In this document: positions 34,312 to 46,034 of the stretch, in pieces
How the letters are laid out: the number at the start of each line of letters is the position of its first letter
Numbering within the stretch: the first letter of the stretch is position 1
Assembly (NCBI GenBank): GCA_004764695.1
Contig: SMSO01000004.1
Coordinates: 1,949,501-2,013,500, forward strand
Length of the DNA: 64,000 bases
Source: Schizochytrium sp. TIO01
Taxonomy: Eukaryota > Sar > Bigyra > Thraustochytrida > Thraustochytriidae
Direction: 5' to 3'
Program-made: the position numbers and the translations under genes
Notes under the pieces: model-generated
What the model was told of the DNA's origin: nothing
Seen by the model: the letters and a program-made list of their open reading frames with translations, nothing else
The model's database searches: none

Positions 34312-35260
34312 ACTGAGAAAGAAAATCACAACTGTATCAAGCAAGAAAGGTTAATGTTTTTGCTTTTTTTCTTTATAAACGAAGGCCATCTGGTTTACGA
34401 TGATTGTATTGATCGCATGTGTAAGTACGTAAAGACCAGTCCTGTAAGCTGAAGTACATTTTGTCCACTTTGTACCAGCCCATATTTGAGTTTTATTGGG
34501 TAGGGTCGTTCAATAGCTTTGACAAGATAAACTGTGATCAAACGTTATGACAAGGGTACTCCTCACAGGTTTAATGGTCAATGCAGGGTTTCTATTTAAT
34601 TTTTTTTTCCTAAAAATTTCAAGAAAAAATGATATGAGAATGAGAGTTTGTTTCATTTTAGGCACCGTAAAATAAATTTGTTCGCAAACAAAGAAATGGG
34701 TAGATCTAAAGCACTATTAGTTATAGGGCGAGCCTCAAAGCTGCTTATTACTAGAAGATGTATGGTTGCCTTATAAAAAGTACTACTCTAAGTACCATGT
34801 ATGCTGCAGGCATAGACACTTATTTGGATAATTATAGTGCACTTTCAGTTGCAGGACAGACTTGGCGAAAATTGAAAAATGAACTCCTTCTATTCATCTT
34901 TCTTCTACATAGTTATTTATGCATTGCATTTAGAACCATGACATATTGATTTTTATACTAACGGGTTTGGTATCGTCTGCGGGTGGATAAATTTGCTGCT
35001 GCACTGATGAGTAAGCATTTTACATGAAAACAAAACAAAACAAACATTGTGAATAGTTAAAGCTTGATTGTAAGCCGAGCCTTCTAGTAGGCTTTGTAAT
35101 GACTAGCAACATATGTCTTTTAAACACATATACACACAGTTGCATAACTGAAGCACAATAGAAATAGCGCCTCAGGTCACAAAGCAAAGCTACAGTATCA
35201 GATAAACATGATGCAAGATAGCTTCTTGCTAGAAATAATGGAGCTGTGGTGGAAGATAAT
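34312..35260. other. Convergent intergenic region
   Basis: About 950 AT-rich bases between two convergent genes, holding their 3' untranslated regions. No gene recognised; short open frames near 34758 and 35020 have no domain. Confidence 0.5.
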
Positions 35261-38200
35261 TTATAGATCTGTGGGATCCGCGTCAAATTCCCGACGGGGC
35301 TGCTTAGGTCCTCGGTTGAAGAATGAGATTGGTCTCGAGAAATGGGATGAAGGCATGTCCTTCTTATACTGGCGAATTTCTGCCTTAAGAGCATCTCCTT
35401 CACGCTGCAAACGAAGAATCTCAGCAGGATCACGAGTGCTTTTGGCTTGAGCTCTGACGCGTAGAAGCTCTTCACGGGACTTCTGCATCTTGGCGACCAG
35501 GTCATCACCACCGCCGTTAGCATACTCGACATCGCGCTCGAGATTAACAATATTTCCATCATAGACGTACTTTTCATCACGCCGCCAGCGACGGCGGTAA
35601 CGAAGCATACCGGCCACAGCAATGACAAAAAGACCTGCTGCAACGCCACCTCCAATAGCAGCTCGCATGGTACTTTGACGATTTTCTGCTCCGGTGTTTG
35701 TAACTGGGTCAAGAGCAGGTGTACTGGCTGCCTTTGGCTGGGTAGTCACCACAGCATCAGTAGATGCAACGAAGTAGCAACTGGTTGTATTTTGGGTTGC
35801 ATTCAATTCAATGGAGTATGTTGCGGTCTCATTCTCATATGTAATGACTTCTTGTAAAGAACATCCTTGCCCATACGTGGCATAGATACCAAATGACACA
35901 TTAATCATGTCGGTGCTGAAGACAGCGGAATAAGATCCGTCGTCATTGTCAACAATCGACGCACTAATAATAGCGGGGGTCAAGCTTCCATTGTAGAAAA
36001 GGCCTGTTTCTTCATCAGCATTTTCGACAAAGTATGCTTCCATGTAGTTACTAAAACCACCAAAGGTAATTTCGTAACCGCAGAGGTCATAAGTTTGAAT
36101 TGTGTAAGCTACTTGATCCTCGCCGTTAGCTGTGACATTCTTGGGAACTCCCGAGTTAATATCCTCCGAATAAGAGCTGTCATAATCAATACCAACAGTA
36201 CGGACATTCCAGCTTGTAATACGTTGTTCAACAACAGTGTTTCCATTGGCAGAAGTAAAACCAATATAAGCACTTGTTCCCCCAATGATTTCTTCAAGAT
36301 AGAAGTAATCTTGTGTTAAGAGCAACACGCCATCCTGGTAAATGCGGAGCTGATGGTACTGCTCAAGATACATAAACGTCAGGTTGTAGACTTCCTGTTC
36401 TACAACAGATAACGTTGTATCACTGAATGAGGAAATGGGAATTGCAATTGTATTATTCGTGTTGTAGTTGAGGTAGGCATCCAGCTCACCACATGTGCTG
36501 TTTACATCGGCACGGTTCTTACAGAGATCAAGGACGAACGCAACAGCCTGATCAATGTAGGAAAATCCCAAGCCGCTGCCAAGGGCAGCAGGGATGTTCT
36601 CTAAGCCTTCTTCTCGGTTCATCACAACGAACGCGAAACCTTGGGCCATGTTTGCATCAGATGAGATGTTGTAGGGATCAATCTCAATGACCACGTCTAC
36701 AACAAAACCACCATTGAGATTGTCCTTCACTAGGTGGAAAGCATATGTGCTAGTTTGCTCTGTTCCAGACGCGCCCGTGGTGATGTAGATACCATCATCT
36801 TCAACAGCAGCGCCAACGCTCACAGAGAATGATCTCGCCTGCTCGTCAACCGAATCGTCTGGAAAACTCACTGTCGTTACACCACTTTCCATAACTGTGC
36901 ATGCAGTTGTAGGCCCCCAAGTTGGAGAGTTGGTTGGGTTGTCAGTCGTTGGCTGCAGTGTAGGAGAGACGGAGGGGCTCTGAGACGGGAGTAGTGTTGG
37001 TGCATCTGTTGGATATAAGGTTGGTTCTGGTGTTGGTGCATCTGTTGGAAAGAGGGTTGGTACTAGTGTTGGTTCTGGTGTTGGAGAATGAGTTGGTTCT
37101 AGTGTTGGTGCATCCGTCGGTCTATTTGTGGGTTCTGGTGTCGGGTGAGGTGCAGGAGTCGTTGGAGCGGTGGGCTGAGGAGTTGGCTCGTTTGTAGGTT
37201 CGAGAGTTGGTTGAGGTGTAGGCTCCGCTGTAGTTGGCTTTTTTGTAGGCTCCTTTGTCGGTTCCTTTGTGGGTTGTGGAGTTGGCTCCCTTGTCGGTTC
37301 CTTTGTTGGTTGTGGAGTTGGCTGCTTTGTAGGCTGCTTTGTTGGTTGTGGAGTTGTAGGCTGGTTAGTCGGGGCCTTAGTAGGACTGTTGGTTTTGCAG
37401 ATAGCTTCACCAATCATAGTTTCAAGGTCCTCTTGAAAATTGGCGAGATTCCAATTGCTAATATCAATCAAAGTATGGTCTACAGGAATCGATCCACACT
37501 GGTCTTGATAGAACGAAGTTTCAAAGAGACGGGATTCAGCTTCTTCTTTGATGGCACCATAAATGAGTTGTGTGTTATCTAAATTTGCAATTGCTGCGGC
37601 CGCACCTTTGGCAACGCAATGGGGGTGGTAGCTCCTACCCCAATAAGTTGGCCAGCATGACCAAGATGAAAAATAGGTTGAAGGGCCTCGATCGATGCCA
37701 TCATTCGGTATGTCACTTGAGCAAAGAGTAACGTCTTCATTCGGCTCTCCATCAGTAAGGAGTATAACGATTGTTTGAGTCGAACCAGACATTTCCTTAC
37801 GATGATTGTAGGCTTGCAAGAGGCCATCATAGATGTTTGTGCTAGAGCCTGTGTATCGGTCACGGTAAGTCCAAGACGAGAAGCCGCTCTCGAAGGTGCA
37901 GAGCCCACCACTATCTGCAGAAACGTCAACATCAATTAATGTTCGATCATCTGCGCGCTTTCCAAATTTCACTGCAAACGAGCTTTCAAGGTTTTTGTTG
38001 GGAGCACGAGATACTGATGCAGTGACCTCAATCGCGAATTTCATCATCGACTCAAAATTTGGGCTGAGAATACTTCCACTAGCGTCAAGCACCCATAAGA
38101 GATTGAAGGGTTTGGACTCCGATTTACAAGTTGAAGTGCTAGAAGATGTTGATAGCTCTTTCACCAGGTAGTCAGCGTCGTCATAGATGCACATATGATT

Positions 38201-38455
38201 TAAGAGTGCACATGGATTTGAATTTGTGGAGCTTTGCTGGGATGAACTCATTAAATCAAAATTGTATGAAATACCTACACATGATTCGTCAGCAATGCAG
38301 AGATCTTCACAATCCTTAAGGCAGTCTGTAGATCGGCTGATAACCCAGCTTGTATGATCGTCGCACTTTACGTTTGTATTCTGAGCAATGAAGGTATAGT
38401 TAGCTTGAGCAGAGTGAGCCAATGTCAATAGCGCGATAACCTGAAAGAATTTCAT
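35261..38455 (-). CDS. Large type I surface protein: Cys-rich cap, vWA, Pro-Thr stalk, L-type-lectin-like and filamin-like domains
   Basis: 1064 residues from the ATG at 38455. Order: signal peptide 1-19; Cys-rich PAN/apple-like cap about 28-110; vWA domain about 115-355 with a complete MIDAS (DASGS at 124-128, T206 in GSSTNIYDG, D235 in LLTDGEP); Pro-Thr stalk about 358-516 of xPT units (PTKEPTKEPT); an L-type-lectin-like sandwich about 520-755 (GFAFVVMN, GLGFSYID, AVAFVLD, LRIYQDG, SAYIGFTSANG); a filamin-like Ig fold about 765-890 (DDGSYSAVFST, GIYATYG); transmembrane helix about 932-951 followed by RYRRRWRR; and a charged cytosolic tail of about 110 residues with a coiled-coil segment. 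Many Asn-x-Ser/Thr sites. The vWA MIDAS suggests metal-dependent ligand binding and the lectin domain glycan binding: a cell-surface adhesin or receptor. Pro-Thr stalks of this type are common in stramenopile surface proteins. Confidence 0.88.
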   Translation of the reverse strand: MKFFQVIALLTLAHSAQANYTFIAQNTNVKCDDHTSWVISRSTDCLKDCEDLCIADESCVGISYNFDLMSSSQQSSTNSNPCALLNHMCIYDDADYLVKELSTSSSTSTCKSESKPFNLLWVLDASGSILSPNFESMMKFAIEVTASVSRAPNKNLESSFAVKFGKRADDRTLIDVDVSADSGGLCTFESGFSSWTYRDRYTGSSTNIYDGLLQAYNHRKEMSGSTQTIVILLTDGEPNEDVTLCSSDIPNDGIDRGPSTYFSSWSCWPTYWGRSYHPHCVAKGAAAAIANLDNTQLIYGAIKEEAESRLFETSFYQDQCGSIPVDHTLIDISNWNLANFQEDLETMIGEAICKTNSPTKAPTNQPTTPQPTKQPTKQPTPQPTKEPTREPTPQPTKEPTKEPTKKPTTAEPTPQPTLEPTNEPTPQPTAPTTPAPHPTPEPTNRPTDAPTLEPTHSPTPEPTLVPTLFPTDAPTPEPTLYPTDAPTLLPSQSPSVSPTLQPTTDNPTNSPTWGPTTACTVMESGVTTVSFPDDSVDEQARSFSVSVGAAVEDDGIYITTGASGTEQTSTYAFHLVKDNLNGGFVVDVVIEIDPYNISSDANMAQGFAFVVMNREEGLENIPAALGSGLGFSYIDQAVAFVLDLCKNRADVNSTCGELDAYLNYNTNNTIAIPISSFSDTTLSVVEQEVYNLTFMYLEQYHQLRIYQDGVLLLTQDYFYLEEIIGGTSAYIGFTSANGNTVVEQRITSWNVRTVGIDYDSSYSEDINSGVPKNVTANGEDQVAYTIQTYDLCGYEITFGGFSNYMEAYFVENADEETGLFYNGSLTPAIISASIVDNDDGSYSAVFSTDMINVSFGIYATYGQGCSLQEVITYENETATYSIELNATQNTTSCYFVASTDAVVTTQPKAASTPALDPVTNTGAENRQSTMRAAIGGGVAAGLFVIAVAGMLRYRRRWRRDEKYVYDGNIVNLERDVEYANGGGDDLVAKMQKSREELLRVRAQAKSTRDPAEILRLQREGDALKAEIRQYKKDMPSSHFSRPISFFNRGPKQPRREFDADPTDL
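36908..37384 (-). repeat. Pro-Thr stalk-encoding degenerate repeat
   Basis: In-frame 9-base-type units coding xPT or xxPT, inside the vWA-lectin gene. Codon choice varies between units, so the repeat is older than a simple microsatellite, but length variation between strains is likely. Confidence 0.85.
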
Positions 38456-38640
38456 GTTTTCGGAGTTTTTCCAATGTGGCTAGTTGAGGAATGGCAGTAC
38501 GAGTGGATTGATATTATCTCTCTAGATCTAGCAAAATTCACTTCTGTGCTAGCCCCCTCCCCCTTCTGACAAATATCTCTCGTATCTATCTCTTTTCTAT
38601 TACGGTCAACCCAGGCGAAAAACAGAGCACTGCAGATGTC
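38456..38640 (-). promoter_or_regulatory. Likely promoter of the vWA-lectin gene
   Basis: Directly upstream of the ATG at 38455. Contains TATTATCTCTCTAGATCTAG (38511-38530) and ATCTATCTCT (about 38585), words resembling those in the WASHC1/STK19 divergent promoter. Functional role is inference. Confidence 0.3.
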
Positions 38641-39109
38641 GCACAGCGACCTCTCAAATGAAAAAAGGACGTAGTCAAATGATTATTGTGTCCTTCTTTC
38701 ACTGGCACGGGCCGAAACCTCGACCTATGCAGCCACGCAGACAACCAGGGGACTGCTGGTTATCCTTTCTCTTCTGGGCTAGCTCCGGGGCGCCTTGGAC
38801 GCGCGTGAGCCCCAATTCGAGATTTGGAGTTGACCTGCACTCCATTTTCCACATTAAAATAAAAAAGAAAGAAGAAAGTATTTTGAAAAATAAAAATTAA
38901 AATTAAAGTCAAGCTGGCTGTTGCAAACACACTTTGCCAGCACTTCCTACCCCGTACGCAATAAGATGGTAATGATAATCTTCATGTTTAAGATAATAGC
39001 GGGGGGTTAAAGAAAACCTAAGACTCAGCCACAACAGTAGAAGGGTAATCACAATTTATCTGATCCATCCTGTGCGCATACATTCCGCAGTAGTAGTATG
39101 ATTTTCTAC

Positions 39110-39180
39110 CTTCCCACTTTCACCTAACCTAACTTTTTTTTTTCTTTAAAAAAAAACAAAAAACTTTAAGAAAGTGGAAG
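39110..39180. repeat. Imperfect inverted repeat with T-run and A-run arms
   Basis: Left end CTTCCCACTTTC (39110-39121) mirrors right end GAAAGTGGAAG (39170-39180) with one extra C. Inside, a run of T (from 39133) faces a run of A. Could fold into a hairpin with an internal loop. No coding content. Confidence 0.6.
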
Positions 39181-40514
39181 TACTAGGTGCAGAAAAGTAT
39201 AGTTTTATCATGTGATTGCAAATAATGAAAACTGGCCAGAGAAGCCTCAGAGAAAAGAGAAAACGACACTAGTCTTTAACTTTTACTTTTCTTATTTAAG
39301 TCATCTAAAAGCTCTAATAAAAGGGATTTTATTTGGGGGCTTCTTTCTAGCCAGATGATAGTTGCCTACTCTTACTGAGATGCTTGCAAAGCTTCTGCAC
39401 CGAAACGCCTACCTTGTTGCGGCGCCAGTCTCATACATCCAACGATAGAAGGGGAAATGATATAAGAGCAGATCTTCATATTCTTCTTCTTAAAAGTATA
39501 CTTTTATAAATAAAGAAAGTATATTTTAAAATTAGTCAAATTAAATAAAAATAAAAATAAAAATAAAAGCCCCTACCAGCGGGATTCCTATTTATGATGT
39601 CTAGAATATCCCTATCAGCTGTATGGTTACCGACATCACTAGCGCCTAGCAAGAGGGTTGCCAAGCCAATGCCTGCACGTGCGTTAGTCTTCCAAGAGTA
39701 GTGGCTGAAGTTTTAAAAGCTGGAGGCTAGAACAGGAGGTACATTGAATAATTTAGGGCAGCGATGCTTCATGCTGCTTGCAGTAGCGACTAAGTTCATT
39801 TACATAATCATCCTTTCCAAGTTACTATGGTACCGAGTCTGCCTAAACGACATTCGCCCGGCCGAAGCTATTTCTCTTTGCACTGGCGCTGCATATCATT
39901 TAGACAATGTGGATGCGCTGATACTTAAGGGTTCAAGATCCACTTTATTTATTTGTAACATATTGAAAAATATTAACTTTTTCACTCTGCATCCTAAAGG
40001 TCTCCAAGCTTTGCATTGGAGACCTTGTCCACTTATCTGATAACCCTATGCGGCAAACTCTCAGTAGACGTGCTGCCTCAATGAAAATATAGTTTGAACA
40101 CGTGCCGTAGCAGGTGACTTGATGCGAGATTATCAAATCCGAAATTTGGTACTAGCAAAGACTTTTTTCTTTTTCTTTTAATACTTTAGAATCAAACCAT
40201 AGTATCTATTAGTGATATTTCTTTTAAATAAGAAAGAAAAAAAGAAAAGAAAGTCAGAACAGCGAATAATCCATAAGAAGACCATAGACGCACGCTTTCA
40301 TGCAAAAGCTGGACTCGACGCACCTCCCCCTACTTGCCACGGCAATAAAGGTGCTAAGACTATACGACACACATGCTGCGCCATTCACAACAGTTCGGCG
40401 CTGCCCTCAAACCCTCAGTTTGGCTCCAATTGTGCCAGACTAGACTATCTTGTCGGCCTTCGAGCGCCCTAAGCAGCCAACGATGGCCTTCTGACAGTTC
40501 CCACGTGCGAGTGC

Positions 40515-40515
40515 A

Positions 40516-40546
<31 letters not shown>

Positions 40547-40572
40547 GAAGAAAGAAAGAAAGAAAGAAAAAA
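40515..40572. repeat. (AAAG)n microsatellite
   Basis: About 14 AAAG units with one GGAAG interruption, next to a GC-richer segment. Confidence 0.95.
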
Positions 40573-40819
40573 TATTAGACAATACTCCGCCACGCGCGTG
40601 CCTCACGCCAGCTAAATAGTTCTACTGCTCTAAACTATGGCCAACTATTATTATTCTGTTCTCCATTATCATAAAAGAAAAAGTGTTTAAAAAGTGCTTT
40701 CATGATAGACGTCATAAGATCATCTTATCCACCATGACTTTCAAGTGAATTCATAGGGCTATGATGACATCGACATCCTCCAGGTAACGACTTATTAGTG
40801 TTGATTTATTTTACAAAAA

Positions 40820-40847
40820 AACAACAACAACAACAACAACAACAAAA
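40820..40847. repeat. (CAA)n microsatellite
   Basis: About nine CAA units flanked by A runs; not within a recognisable gene. Confidence 0.9.
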
Positions 40848-42871
40848 CATTATTTTTAAAAGGGCCACTAACATCTCGGACTCGAAGAACTATAAGGACC
40901 CAGTGGTGTGCACAACTTGAGTGACCCCTTCCACTGAAAATTACCCTCTGACACCCCTCATAAGTCCCTCTGAGTCCAGCATTTGCTTACCCACACTGTG
41001 ATATCCACATCGAGGAGTTAAGTTAGATGGATGAGAGGGGAAAGTGCAGTGGTACGCGCGTCGCTCTCTCAGCTCGGCCGCGTAAACAAATTCTTGCGCC
41101 CTCTCTCGCCTCAGAAGTTCCCCGTTTCTTTGAATCGTGCTGCATTGTATGAAGGTACTAGAACGGAGGATTGAGCTTCCACTGGGCGCAGCTTGCTGGG
41201 TTATTTGTTTGTTTGCTTACTTATTGATTGCATGCAGCAGGTACGTACGTACCTACGTAGAAACAGACGGCCATTGGTTGTCAGGTCAAGTCGGGTGGCT
41301 GGCTTTTCAGCTGGTTGATTTTTCTTCGCACTGTGTTCAAAGAAAAAGTTGTGCTCGTTTTAGCGGTTCTTGCGAGGAGCAATTGGAGTAGTACTTAAAG
41401 TATCTGCTGGATGATATAGAGCTGATGGATGGTAGGAAGGTTAGAAATCTCTCTAACTACCTAGACTAGAGTAGAGAATGGGATTCTTTGACTTAGTTTT
41501 TAAAGCACTCGCCATAGCATGGCCGCGCTCGGTACTCCGGTTTGAGGTGTTGTGTAACCTTGCTAACTTGAACAACTATGTTGAGGTTGTAGTAATCATT
41601 CTGCGTTATCCAGAAAGTACCATTGGTTGATAAGAGTGCTGATTTTGTTGTTGATAACTTGATCTGCAGTGAATCCAGCTGCCAAAGTGCAATGAACATC
41701 ATAGAATGGTAGAGGTTATTGTAGTACTGGATTACTTTTGAGTGAGAAAGGTGACGGATGCTGCAACATTTCGTAAAAGTCTTTCCGTGAACGAGTGAAC
41801 ATGGGCTAGTATTTCATGGTAGCTAGCAGATAGTTGCATCGGCGCTCCTGCCCCAAGCAAATGTATTCCTACCAGGTAGGTAACTACTACTATTACGACT
41901 ACTACGAACTTGAATGTGAACTAGGCAAACCGGTGACGCCCGGTATCGTTTATATGAAGCAAATGAACCAGTTTTCCCCTTAGGAAGTATACCATTGCCA
42001 ACATTAAAAAGAGGTACACGGGCTTCCAACTTGCACAACTCGCAGAGATGACAGATGCAGACGAACTTCTGGAGGAGGGTTTTTAGGGGAAATCCCACGT
42101 CCAGGGATGTGATGGTAGGCGTGCGCCACGAGCTTCTTCAAATACGCGCAAGCCAGATCTGGCCGTGTGAAGAAGGGAAAAGGCACAATGAGCTGCAGTG
42201 AGCACCCTCGAAGCTAATATTTCGAAATCTGCTCATAAGCTGTTTAGATTTGAGTACATAATCTCCATGATGTCCATAGCCACGGGACGCGCGACCTACA
42301 TGTTCCTGCGCCCAACCGACCGTGCAAGCAGATATATAAAAAAATCTGAGTTTAGATATCTAAAGAAATTAAAACTGTGAGCAAGGACGGTCATGAAACG
42401 AAGTTGTCTTGCAAGAAAAGTGATCGACAACCCTTGGCGCGTGCATAGTTCACGGCTAACTTACAGCCCCTCCATCGAGAAACTCGATACGAAGCGGATA
42501 GGTTTTGAGCAACTAGTGATGACCTTTCAGGTTGCTCATCGGAGAAAACGATCTTTGCCGCCAGAAAAATAACGTCACCCGAGCATTTTCCCTGCCAATA
42601 TTTCATTACCAAAACTTTAGTCGATATGCCAAATTTTCTCAATGGACAAAACGGACATTGTATTCTTCTAATTCCTACTTGCAGAATTGTAATACCTGGA
42701 TGCTCGTTTTGCTATTTGAGAATATGAATAAGACGTGCACCGTTGCTAATTAAGCATCTCGTTGAGTCTAAACATGTAATGCATAGAGCGGTTCAACTGC
42801 TATTCACTAGTTCAAAATTCAACATTTTAACGTTGTGAGCTCCCAAATATGCAAACCAGCAATACAGTCGC

Positions 42872-42913
42872 GTTGAAGAACTTAGACCTACTGTTGAAGA
42901 ACTTAGACCTACT
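42872..42913. repeat. Perfect 21-bp tandem duplication
   Basis: GTTGAAGAACTTAGACCTAC followed by T, twice in succession (42872-42892 and 42893-42913). Unit length is a multiple of three, but no supported gene contains it. Confidence 0.9.
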
Positions 42914-43290
42914 AAGGATATAAAAATGTTTTTCTTCAATTTCAAGATCTATAATCTCAGAGATTTCATACTAACTATAACTAGTTTATTCTGTAACTCG
43001 TTCTCCCTGCCTCAGATAGCACAGAAATATGCTTTTTCATTGAATTTGGTCTACATATTGAATCAAACTCAATTTACGAGCATCCACAGGTGGGGTTTAT
43101 CTAGTGTTCCGGAGTAGTATATTTTTCAAAAGCAAGATATGGCAAAACCGGTAGTGATGCTGGACCAAGAGAACAATCAAAGGTTTAGTCTAGAGACACG
43201 CCATCGCATCTTTTGGTCAACGACGATGCCTCGACTATATACATAGAAAATTCCAACATATATAAAGAATTAAATTTTAACATTAAAATA

Positions 43291-43313
43291 TTTCTTCTTC
43301 TTCTTCTTCTTTT
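43291..43313. repeat. (CTT)n microsatellite
   Basis: About seven CTT units in an AT-rich island. Confidence 0.85.
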
Positions 43314-43774
43314 AAAATCGATTTTTTAAATAAAATAAGGAAATGCACACCATACAGCTATATTAACCCCACACAAATATTTGTAACTTTACACTTTTGA
43401 TTTACATGTTCTACTGATAATGAAAGGAGGAGATTTATGTTAAAAAATAAATAAATATGACATTAAAAGTAAAAAGAACCTTCGAAAGTTCCTGATTGCT
43501 GCTTATGCCCTCTTCAAAACTTACTGTCATTGCAAAAATAAAGGTCAACGACAGAGTGAATTCCTTGCGTTAGCCCATAAATATAAGTCATTGCTTAAGC
43601 CAGCTAGTCTTTCTACGTATTGGTAGGTAGATCCTGGTACGAATAGATTCTACTTCGCAGATTCACCGAGATCCGGCCTACTCTCTTGCACAACGAAGCC
43701 TTGACTTTCCTTAAAAGTAAAAGACTTTCAATAAAAGAATAACCACTTAATTTCTCTAATCTTCTTTCCTTTTT

Positions 43775-43804
43775 GTTTCTTTCTTTCTTTCTTTCTTTCT
43801 TTCC
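43775..43804. repeat. (TTTC)n microsatellite
   Basis: About seven TTTC units. Confidence 0.9.
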
Positions 43805-45684
43805 AAAGCGAGTTGCAGCCAAGTTGGCTTCCGTTTGTCAAGTGTCGCTATTATTGCATTTAGGTTTGGAGTTGGTGGTTGAGGTTCTTTGAAAGAAGCA
43901 TTCAGGGAAAACTTTCACGTGCTGATGATGCACACCCACTATACTTAAGGGGGTCCTAGTACTATTAGATGGTTCGAGTAAAGCAGCTACTACCGTGATT
44001 CGAATTTTTGGTCGGTTCTATTAGGTGAGTACATCAGGGATGCTTTTCAATTTGGTAATCATTTTACATTCTGGTTTTGCATCATACTAGGGTATGTTCC
44101 TTCTGGTAGGTACTTATTGCCTCGCAGGTTTGATTCGAGTTTCTGAATGCCGCCAAACGAGCGATCGTTCACGGAGATTGAAGCTGTACGGTAAGGCATG
44201 CTCAGCTGTTAATGAGCTGGTGCCTGTCACGTTCGCAAACTGCAGATCTTCAAGATCTTAACAAAAAGTGTGAATCACCGCGCAATATTATGTAGCTCGA
44301 ATGTTGTAGTAGGTACTTACCTTCTTTTTACACCTTGGGTAGGATTGAGCCTGATCTGAAGGGTGCACTTCTAGAAACCTTTACGATCATTGCGTCACAC
44401 GACTGAGTAGAGTCAACTACAAAGTTAACAGCCTGAACTGTTGTGATATTCCTCTTTAGAAATATCAACTCCAATTTGTGTCGATAATTCAAGGAGTTAA
44501 ATTTCTATCAAACGATAAGTTTTTGTCTCAAGTCATGGCTGAATCAACCTGTGTATTGAAGAAAAATGGGCAATTATAGCGGTCTAGCTAGTGAAGTTAG
44601 CAAGGACAGTCGCTGAGAAAAATGCAAATGGGAATCTTTTATTACGAATATGATGTGGTATTGTTGTTTACTTTGAGGATATTCCTCTAAACATTTTTAC
44701 TTGGGTTTTCACTCAAGTAAATTCATGTCTCTTTGGCTGTGCACGATATCATCCAAGGCTTCCTACTAACAAATCACTGTATGTACTTTTGTCAACATAA
44801 TACCTCGATTTTCTACAAGTATCTTATAGAACAGGTAGCGTTGTTTGGATCAAAGCTACCTAACCTCAAATTCTGCAGTGTCTCAAAACCTATTTCTTTG
44901 GTCAGTGTCTAAGTAGGTAAGTTGAAACTCAGACAAATTTTGAAGAATCGTTTGCGCTTTCCCCACCATGAAAGTAGATGTGCTAATGAATCTAAAGTTA
45001 AATTCACTCATGCATTCGACACAAGTTCTTTTGTTTGAAGCTTTCGAAAAGACAACAATTTTGGCGTTTTTGTTTGGTATGGTCTACGAATATGGTGACA
45101 AATTCGCGAGAAACCTTTTCTTTTTTTCACTGGCACGTGAAGTGTTAGTAAAATGCTTTCCATTTTACTTAAAATTGGAATCTTCAGGTATCAGTTTCCA
45201 GCATTAAGCTTTTTGCTTATCGAAAGTTAATATTAAACCACAATATCTTGTACTGGTTATTCAGGATCCTCTACAGTAATTAATCAAATTACTCGAGAAA
45301 AGAATGCAAAGCAGTTGTTCATTAAGGTATCCCTCATATTATCCATTTTCATGAGAGTGTCAACACACCAAGATGTAAAAATAATCGACATTTTTGTTGC
45401 ACTCACAAGCTGAAAAACTAAGCTGCCAATAATTACAATGTTGCAACACGTCATCCAATTTGACTGTATCTGAACTCACTTCTTTGTAGTGACAAAGGCC
45501 TTCCTGTTGAGATTTGAGAAGGATTCTAATTTCGTCAAGCCGGGGCTAAGTAAGACCGAGTTGCAGTAGACCCCATAATTTTGAGAGGGGACTAACGTAA
45601 ACATCAGACTACGTTCTGTGCGTAAAATCTGAGTTGCACATTGTGATCATATAATTAATGGCCGAGCAATATAATGGCTGCCTT

Positions 45685-45711
45685 CCTCACTCACTCACTC
45701 ACTCACTCACC
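45685..45711. repeat. (CACT)n microsatellite
   Basis: About six TCAC units. Confidence 0.9.
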
Positions 45712-46034
45712 AGAATATCAAACTTCTTAACTTCTCGATGCCAGGTACGCCAAGAAGGTGCTCGCTTGCTTGTACTTTGATTTTAGAATACTTAAGGCAG
45801 AATTGGCAAGTCCATGAAAATCAAAGGCATTGTTCAGAACCACGAATCCTGCGCCTAAACATGATGTTTGGAGCAAGGGCAGCATTTGTTATGCATTAGA
45901 GTGGTTCTGTCCTCCGTTGATTGTGTGTTTGGATGCACCGCTACAAGGTAAAAAACACTGGTGGATATTCTCAGATCTTTCAAAAAAAAGAGTTCTTTAC
46001 TAGATTACTGGTCAGTATTATTCATGGGGTCTCA

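Larger units (their letters stand above)
38641..46034. other. Gene-poor, AT-rich intergenic region
   Basis: About 7.4 kb without a recognisable gene. Holds a hairpin (39110-39180), AAAATA units (39545-39572), (AAAG)n (40515-40572), (CAA)n (40820-40847), a 21-base tandem duplication (42872-42913), (CTT)n (43291-43313), (TTTC)n (43775-43804) and (CACT)n (45685-45711). Open frames up to about 98 codons (39744-40040) lack any domain. Confidence 0.55.

Noticed and set aside
39925-39945. tRNA-like GGGTTCAAGATCC
   Set aside because: Only three or fewer T-stem pairs form, and no cloverleaf can be built upstream.
39744-40040. 98-codon plus-strand open frame with a hydrophobic start
   Set aside because: A short hydrophobic stretch alone in AT-rich DNA is expected by chance; no family resemblance.
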